A stretch of DNA of 16,537 bases. Origin: Hepatocystis sp. ex Piliocolobus tephrosceles (lineage: Eukaryota; Apicomplexa; Aconoidasida; Haemosporida; Plasmodiidae). Every line of letters starts with the position of its first letter. The stretch's first letter is position 1. The stretch is from positions 1 to 16,537 of the forward strand of contig CABPSV020000425.1 of assembly GCA_902459845.2 (NCBI GenBank), given 5' to 3'. Below, piece by piece: positions 10,463 to 16,537 of the stretch. The notes below the pieces were generated by a model. It did not search any database. It worked only from the letters and a program-made list of their open reading frames with translations, and was not told where the DNA came from. The position numbers were made by a program, and so were the translations under genes.

Positions 10463-11179
10463 ATAGAATAGAATATTACAAAATGTTTTTATAACCACAT
10501 TTATCTACACCTACCTATGCATGTATGTATTTAACGCGATTGTTATGCATAGCTTATAGTTCTATTCGAAAACATATAACATAGGTACAAACGAAATAAA
10601 TATATAAAATAAACGCGTTTTCGTGCAAAAGTATATATACATATATATATATATAATATATACAGAATTTTTTATTTTTAGTTAAAATTGTGACAATTTT
10701 GTACATTTAATTTTATTTGATTTTTAAAATTCCGTGATTTGCTTTTTTAGTTACTGTTTCATTTTTTTTTTTTTTTTTACAGTGAACTTTTTTACGTTTT
10801 TTTTTTATATGTATATATTTATTCTTTTTTACGTTATCATTGTAAAAAAAAAAAAAAAAAACTGAATAAACTACCGAACTTAGGGCTCTATATCTCCATA
10901 TACATATATATATATGTATATATATGTACATATGTAGCAAAATAAATAAGGCTATATTTTATTACATAGCTAAAATTAATTATAATGCGTTTTATAATAT
11001 AACGCCTTATTTTCACATCGCACAATGTTATTATTTTTTTTTTAATTTTTATTAAATTAAACATTTTTTAGCCGTTTTCGATGTTCTTTTTTTTTTAATT
11101 TTTTTTTTTTTTTTTAGTGTACATGCAAATTCGAAGTCAAATTATCAAAAGAAAAAAAAAACCAAAAGACTTTTACTTA

Positions 11180-11252
<73 letters not shown>

Positions 11253-11523
11253 CATTTTTATGTAAATGCTTATAAATATATATATATATATATATATATC
11301 CACATGTTACCAAATAAAAGGTATACATGTCCTTATAAGGGTCACTACTACATTTATATATTCACAAATAATTGACGTTTGTACAAAGGTATAATTTCAA
11401 CAATATTTATCAAAAAGGGGGATTTATAAAAAAGGGGAATGTATGTATATATAGTACTACCATACAAAATAATAATTTTATTTTAAACACATCGTAATAT
11501 AAAAAAAAAGAATTGTAATAACA
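10463..11523. other. Intergenic region upstream of the MPP6-like gene
   Basis: I see no gene. The open frames here are translations of T-runs and TATATA. The stretch contains a palindromic tatatgtatatatatgta-type run near 10901-10932, a long (TA)n at about 11183-11224 directly followed by a T-run to about 11252, and a second (TA)n near 11277-11299. Two short G-runs occur in A-rich context near 11416-11420 and 11433-11436 (aaaaggggg and aaaagggga), about 90-110 bp before the start codon. G-runs have been reported in Plasmodium promoters, but these are only candidates. Confidence 0.55.
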
Positions 11524-11886
11524 ATGAAGGACGATAAGACCGAACCAGAAGATAAAAAAAAGGGGAATGTTAAATTCTCCAAGTTTGTAACGTCCTTGCG
11601 TTTTATGAAAAAAAGCGCAAATGAAGATAAAGATGAAAATATAAAAAAAAATGTGAAATATTCAAATAATGACCATGTATGGATATTGCAAGAGTTTGAA
11701 GAACAAGTAAATGCATTTTTTAAAAATAAGAATTCATCCAAAAACAAGAATTATGTATCTTTAACTTATATGGGCAGAAGGTCTTATAAAAACCATAGTC
11801 CCCATATAAATTTATATAATATTGAAATTAAAAAATTTATAAATTCTATCAAACGAAATAAACCGGTTAAGTCGTTAAGAGAATGA
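11524..11886 (+). CDS. MPP6-like nuclear exosome cofactor (120 aa)
   Basis: This small, basic, intronless protein begins at an ATG preceded by aataaca. Two short motifs match M-phase phosphoprotein 6 (MPHOSPH6/yeast Mpp6). The first is KFSKFVTSLRFMKKS at residues 17-31, which corresponds to the N-terminal K-L-S-x-R/N-x-x-x-M-K-F-M-K block that binds the helicase Mtr4. The second is MGRRSYKNHSP at 83-93, which corresponds to the G-R-K/M-S/T-F block that contacts the exosome core subunit Rrp40. A lone W53 in DHVWIL lies where the human protein has HWYLD. Known Mpp6 proteins (about 160-190 aa) are mostly disordered linkers, and this one is shorter. By family knowledge it would act in the nucleus in 3'-to-5' processing and decay of rRNA precursors and other RNAs. 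The motif match was made by eye and is short, so the assignment is moderate. Confidence 0.62.
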   Translation: MKDDKTEPEDKKKGNVKFSKFVTSLRFMKKSANEDKDENIKKNVKYSNNDHVWILQEFEEQVNAFFKNKNSSKNKNYVSLTYMGRRSYKNHSPHINLYNIEIKKFINSIKRNKPVKSLRE

Positions 11887-11909
11887 GGAACAACCACATT
11901 TTTTACTAG

Positions 11910-11940
<31 letters not shown>

Positions 11941-12714
11941 ATAAAGTTTGCTATTGTTTTATAGACATATGTAGTATACACTCGCTTAGGTATATATATA
12001 GGGGCACATTGGAAAATGAGCTATTGTGAAAACTTAATTTTTTATTTTTTTTTTAGTTTCTATTACAAACATCTTACATAGAAATATATATATGTTTCAA
12101 AGGTTTGTACATAAACGTGTATTTTTTTTTTTTTTTTTTTTTTTTTTATATTTCACAGCTTTTGATATATACACATGTATATACATGTATAAATCAAAAG
12201 TCTTTTCAAAAAAAAAAAACATTTTACGTGTTTCTTTTTTGTTTATATTTTTTTTATTTAAAATATTTTTAAACTATAATTTTTACGATATATTTTTTAA
12301 GCAATCATGTACATTATTATATTAAATTTGACCAAATTTTTTTAAATTTTAATACGCTAGAAAATAATTCATATAATGTAGTGTTTTTATAGCTATTAAT
12401 ACCACCTTTTTTTTTTTTTTTTTGAAGTAAAACCATTCTCTTTGTAACATAAAAAATAAAAAATCATTTTTTTTAAAAGCATAGTAAAATCAGTTTTATT
12501 TTTTTTTAAATTGACAAATATGTATATTTATACGCGTAAAGATATACCATAAGTTATATGAATGTATGTACATTAAAAGAGAAAAATGAGTGGTAAGATA
12601 AACAAGTAAGCAAAATAATCAAAAACATAAGATTATAAAAAGAGAAAGGTAAAAATAGGCCCATAAAAGGGAAAAAATAGGCTCATAAAAAGGTAAAAAT
12701 GGACTTGAAAAATA

Positions 12715-12856
12715 GGCTTGAAAAATAGGTTTAAAAAATAGGCTTAAAAAAAGGCAAAAAAATAAGCAGAATAAATAAGCAGAATAAATAAGCAGAATAA
12801 ATAAGCAGAATAAATAAGCAGAATAAATAAGCAGAATAAATAAGCAGAATAAATAA
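12715..12856. repeat. 13-bp minisatellite with a diverged leader
   Basis: Seven consecutive near-perfect units of gcagaataaataa begin at 12766, 12779, 12792, 12805, 12818, 12831 and 12844. The same 13-bp spacing continues leftward in a different unit type (gaaaaataggctt) at about 12715, 12728 and 12741. Looser relatives (aaaaataggccc, aaaatggactt) reach back to about 12650. Because 13 is not a multiple of three, the minus strand reads through all three frames here without a stop, giving an artificial Leu/Phe/Tyr repeat. Confidence 0.88.
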
Positions 12857-12990
12857 GATTCTAGTTGTAGCTATTTCTGCTTCTTCGTATTTTATTATTT
12901 GCACTGTAAAACTACGATGTTCCAAGAATATGTGCAATATCGTTGAAATCATGTCACACTTCAATAGTGGATGCTTATGAATAAAAATTG
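12857..12990. other. Moderately GC-rich element, open on both strands; possible exon or ncRNA
   Basis: This segment is clearly less AT-rich than its flanks and lacks simple repeats. On the minus strand it reads in one frame as KHPLLKCDMISTILHIFLEH followed by RSFTVQIIKYEEAEIATTRI, which looks protein-like. On the plus strand another frame is open, from ILVVAISASSYF to HFNSGCL and a stop. The protein-like minus frame runs into the 13-bp repeat on its far side and has no convincing GT/AG pair joining it to the ATPase exons. It may be an unassigned last exon, a small RNA or a decayed gene piece. I recognise no family. Confidence 0.35.
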
Positions 12991-13064
12991 TCATATATAC
13001 ATAAATATATATATATATATATATATATTGTGTATGTCATATTACTGGACTAATTTTTTCTTTT

Positions 13065-16017
13065 TTAATGCCAACTCTTCCTTGTTCTAAAAAAAAAAAA
13101 AAATATATATATATACCATATAGAATCCCCTATTATGATCAATTAACACATTTTATATGACATAAACAAATAAAATAATCAGTAACAAACAAATTATATA
13201 TAAAAAAAAAAAAAAAAAAAAAAAAAAACATACTTTTCAAGGTTATATTTAAACTTTTGTGACACAGAACTCCTTTTATATTCATATATCGTTTCAAACC
13301 TTAAAAAATAAAATAAATATAAAAATGATGAATATATATATATATATGAGTGGGTAAACTTGTTACATAACTACGAAAGTGATAAAAAACACATATCAAC
13401 AGGCGCATGTTAAAAAACCCAAACTTACATGCTCATCCGGTGAGGTGTATGAGCTGGTTTCATACTCTTAAACGAAAATGACACACCAAACAAATTCATC
13501 CTTGATAAAATAAAATATAACACAAAATCTATTATACAAAAACCAAAACAAAACAACCACTGATAAATCGTTAGCCCTCTTACATGACAACTAAAAAGAA
13601 CAGAACCGAATTCTATAACACCAATATGTACTATTAGTATAGCTAAAAAAATGAGAAAAGTTAAATAATTTTTTTTCACACATTGAAATAACATTTCCCT
13701 TTTATTTTTTGCAGTGGAACCAATTGTTTGATCCAAAAATTCAGTCGCACTTGGTTTTATTTGTTCATCTTGTGTGTTTTTTGGAGTTTGATTATAACTA
13801 ATATCACTAGAAAGAAAAATATTATATTCATTACATTTTGGACATAATTGATAACTGCTACCTTGTTCAAGAACAATATTTTGCATTGTATCTGTCGGGT
13901 ACGTACTCATATCATTTGGAGATAATTCACCTTTTACTTCGTTTTTATCTACTTTATCATATGTTGACATAATTTGTCGACTCTTTTTTAATTCTTTTAA
14001 TACATTATTTATATTTTTTGATAGGTGCTTTGTTTTCATAGAATAAATTTCCTTACATTTATTATTATTTTTTCTATGTATTTTTTCATTGTATATATTT
14101 ATTTCTTTTAAAAAAGATTTTATATAAAGATAAATAAAATAAAAAAAAAAAAGTAAAAAAAAAACATTAAACATAATTGTACTATGTCTACTTGGACTTA
14201 AAAATGTTTCCCATTCACGCACTGTTCTGTAATCACCTCGAATGTTAAATTTGTCAATTATTTTTAATTGCTCAATATTTTTTTTAAATCGTATGGATGA
14301 CCGAATAGTATGGTAAAAAAAAAGATTACTTTTATCTTTTTTGTAAAAGGAAAATTCGGAAAAATCTAACTGATTTCTTATATCGTCAGAAACAAAATTC
14401 CACTTACTTTCAGGTATAAACAAATGCCCAAATAAAAAAACAAATACCAAAATAAGAGTTTTGGAACAAATACCTGAAATTACTTTATTTATATTAATAT
14501 CTTTAAATATGTCTTTAACATTTTTTTTATTCCTATTTTCTCCAATGCAAAAATCACTTTTTCGAAAACAAGAAATATAGTATAAAATAATATTTTTATT
14601 TGCATATATATATAAAATTTGCATAGTGTTTAAGAATTCAAATCCATGAACTATACAAGTAATAATTGATAATATAATAAGACAGGTATACATAGTTATA
14701 TTATATTCAATAAATAAAAGTATATTCATAAATAAACGATTAGATATATATTTTATTTTCATAAAATTAAATAAACTTTTATTTAATAACACAATATCAC
14801 TTTTATCTTTACTCTCATCTTTACTTTTTTCATCACATACAGTTATTAAGGATAACAAATTGTTATAATAACTATCACATATTAAATTACTATTATTTGT
14901 AACTAAAGCAAAATTACCATGTCGTATATAATAATGCATTATATACATAAGATCTTGATTAGTACAATTATAAAAAATATCATTTTTATAAATCATATTA
15001 CCATGATCTTTATTTTGTATATCTTTCATGTTTTTCATTCTAAAACATCTAGAATCGTAATCATTATTTAATGTATTCAGATTAGCTATTTCACTTTTCA
15101 TATTTTGTTCAAGATATTTATTTTGGTTATCATCACTTGAATTATTCATTCTAGTAATATTAATGGTTGTATTATCTTTTAACTTATAATGATATAAATT
15201 ATTATAACCCGCGTAAGACATTTCATTTGAATCTTTAATTGGAGACATGTTGTTTAACATATTTGTTTGGTTTATATTTGATTTATTATTTTTTATAACA
15301 CCATTTACATTATTTTCTTTATTATCAATTTTTTGTTCATTCGTGTTTCCATATCTATCAGAATATTCATTACATTCTTTATTTATGTTCTCTTTACAAT
15401 CAGCATTAATAACAGTCGTATCAGATCCTGTCATATAATGACTAGCGTTAGTATTTATTCTACGCTCAGATAGTAACATACTTTTATTTCCTAAACTAGT
15501 GTTGTCATAATCACAATTATAATTGGACATATTCATTATACCTAATTTTTTAGCATCAGATATTTTTAAATTCTTTGTAAAAAAAAACATATAACTATTT
15601 AATAATTCTGTAGTTTTTAATAAATTATAATGTGTAAAAAATTTTACACATACATCATTCGCTTCTAATAATCTATAATCAAAATAAAAATGTTTACTTA
15701 ACGTTTTATTAAAAACCAAAACTGATATACATGTAAAATCATTTTGTTCTAAATACTTTGCATACAATTTTTTTTTTTTTTTAATTTTTTTTCTTTTTAT
15801 TTCAGACTCTTCAAATACATCATCATAGTTATAATCAAAGCTAACATCCATATTATAATTAATAGTATTATAATCGCTATTAAAATTATTATTACTTATT
15901 TCTAAAATGTTTTTATCATCTTCTGACAAAATTACTTCTTTACATGCAAAACAAATAACATCCCCGTGTTCCTTCTTTTCAACATCTTCAGTTTTTTCTT
16001 TAAATTTATCGATATCA
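13065..16017 (-). CDS. P-type ATPase, Ca2+-pump (P2/PMCA)-like, C-terminal part; catalytic motifs degenerate
   Basis: Minus-strand exons are 16017-13429, 13299-13234 and probably 13086-13065; the 5' part is outside the window. The entry acceptor is TTTGCAG, the first donor GTAAGT and the second GTATGT, with matching phases. The pieces follow P2-ATPase order: end of the N domain (DVICFACKE), P domain (VKFFTHYNLLKT, aligned with V-x-M-ITGDNLLTA), an Asn-rich insert of about 220 aa, FALVTNNSNL (aligned with VAxxGDGxND), SDIVLLNKSL, M5/M6, M7, STIMFNVFF, a second insert, then VIEFGSVLFSCHVRG..QW and the last membrane helices, very like PMCA. The normally invariant TGD and GDGxND residues are missing. 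The phosphorylation site DKTGT must lie upstream if present. Synteny from memory suggests the parasite ATP9 locus. An alternative last exon ends at 13042 in frame NKEELALKKKK but needs a weak donor. Confidence 0.82.
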
Positions 16018-16537
16018 CTGCAAACGTAGAAAATAACAGTTTGGTTTGAACACGTTGTATTCAAAAAAAAATAAAAATAAAAAAAAAAATAAAAAAAAAA
16101 ATAAAAATAAAAATAAAAATAAAAATAAAAATAAAAAAAAAAAAAAAAAAAATTTTGTTTCATAATAGTGTGGATGTAAAATCCGGCAAAAACGCTTAGG
16201 ATAACAATATGGGCGAAATGATAATAATAAGCATGTGAAGTAAAAACACTCAAAGGGTGAAACATAAAAACATCCACTATAAAAAGATGCAACATAAAAA
16301 CATCCACTATAAAAACATCCACTACAAAAACATCCACTACAAAAACATCCACTACAAAAACATCCACTACAAAAACATCCACTACAAAAACATCCACTAC
16401 AAAAACATCCACTACAAAAACATCCACTACAAAAACATCCACTACAAAAACATCCACTACAAAAACATCCACTACAAAAACATCCACTACAAAAACATCC
16501 ACTACAAAAACATCCACTACAAAAACATCCACTACAA
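16018..16537 (-). other. Probable intron of the P-type ATPase gene (3' part)
   Basis: Read on the minus strand, this stretch contains the minisatellite, about 100 bp of mixed sequence, a T/TATTTTT tract (about 16063-16152) and the acceptor ttctacgtttgcag. It happens to be open in the same frame as the ATPase exon, giving poly-Phe/Tyr and VVDVF repeats. That reading has no counterpart in P-type ATPases, whereas a pyrimidine tract and CAG immediately before the first ATPase-like residues fit an intron. A coding reading is not strictly excluded. Confidence 0.62.
16266..16537. repeat. 15-bp minisatellite running off the right edge
   Basis: The unit is aaaaacatccactac. The catcc marker recurs at 16271, then, after one variant unit with gatgc at about 16286, at 16301, 16316, 16331 and every 15 bp to 16526. 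That makes about 18 units including the variant, with the units from 16331 onward identical. Early units have ctat in place of ctac. The array continues past the window, so its full length is unknown. Being a multiple of three, it stays open in the frame that encodes VVDVF on the minus strand. Confidence 0.93.

Larger units (their letters stand above)
11887..13041. other. Region between the convergent 3' ends of the MPP6-like and ATPase genes
   Basis: This is mostly A/T-rich 3' flank. It includes T-runs at about 12122-12147 and 12408-12423, a purine-rich zone at 12590-12760 that grades into a 13-bp minisatellite (to 12856), and a less AT-rich element at 12857-12990; the last two are listed separately. 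Open frames between 12092 and 12325 are low-complexity Phe/Tyr/Lys strings. I see no supported exon except the uncertain candidate at 12857-12990. Confidence 0.55.

Noticed and set aside
16142..16532. VVDVF repeat plus poly-Phe/Tyr as the N-terminus of the ATPase
   Set aside because: No counterpart in P-type ATPases, and a good 3' splice site lies directly before the first homologous residues. Kept only as a finding for checking.
16266..16537. CRISPR-like array
   Set aside because: Units are directly adjacent without spacers and the genome is eukaryotic; it is a minisatellite.
1..16537. tRNA or rRNA genes
   Set aside because: No stretch with tRNA arm motifs or rRNA-like composition was found; the few GC-rich patches do not fold as cloverleaves by eye.

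Overview
The window looks like nuclear DNA of a malaria parasite (Plasmodium) or a very close apicomplexan. It is extremely A+T-rich, with long poly(dA)/poly(dT) tracts and (TA)n runs. Short introns have GT..AG borders and T-rich 3' ends, and the proteins carry Asn/Lys-rich low-complexity inserts. The species cannot be read from the sequence. From memory only, the order P-type ATPase - three small genes - cytosolic GluRS resembles P. falciparum chromosome 13 around PF3D7_1348800 to PF3D7_1349200; this needs checking.

Layout, left to right. 1-1512 is non-coding DNA upstream of an intronless gene at 1513-3852 for cytosolic glutamyl-tRNA synthetase. 3853-5152 is intergenic and carries a ten-copy 46-47-bp minisatellite. 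5153-6274 is a three-exon Nudix hydrolase that I rebuilt from splice sites. 6863-10462 is an eleven-exon gene (481 codons) for an unrecognised protein with a possible vWA/Rossmann-like N-terminal half and a basic C-terminus. 11524-11886 is a 120-aa, MPP6-like nuclear-exosome cofactor. All four genes are on the + strand. On the - strand, 16017 down to about 13065 holds the 3' exons of a P2-type (PMCA/Ca-pump-like) P-type ATPase. Its 5' part, with the phosphorylated Asp, lies beyond the right edge. 16018-16537 is interpreted as intron containing a perfect 15-bp minisatellite.

The most unusual observation is that the P-type ATPase keeps the fold pattern and membrane segments of a Ca2+ pump, but its TGDN, GDGxND and M6 ion-site motifs are replaced. 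It may be a pseudo-pump or a highly divergent one. A second is a 53-bp element of more than 50% GC inside an intron of the eleven-exon gene, which no exon explains. A third is a moderately GC-rich element at the convergent 3' ends (12857-12990), open on both strands, next to a 13-bp minisatellite.

The genes form no operon and no common pathway. They cover translation (GluRS), nucleotide or isoprenoid-type metabolite handling (Nudix), nuclear RNA decay (MPP6-like), membrane transport (ATPase) and one unknown.
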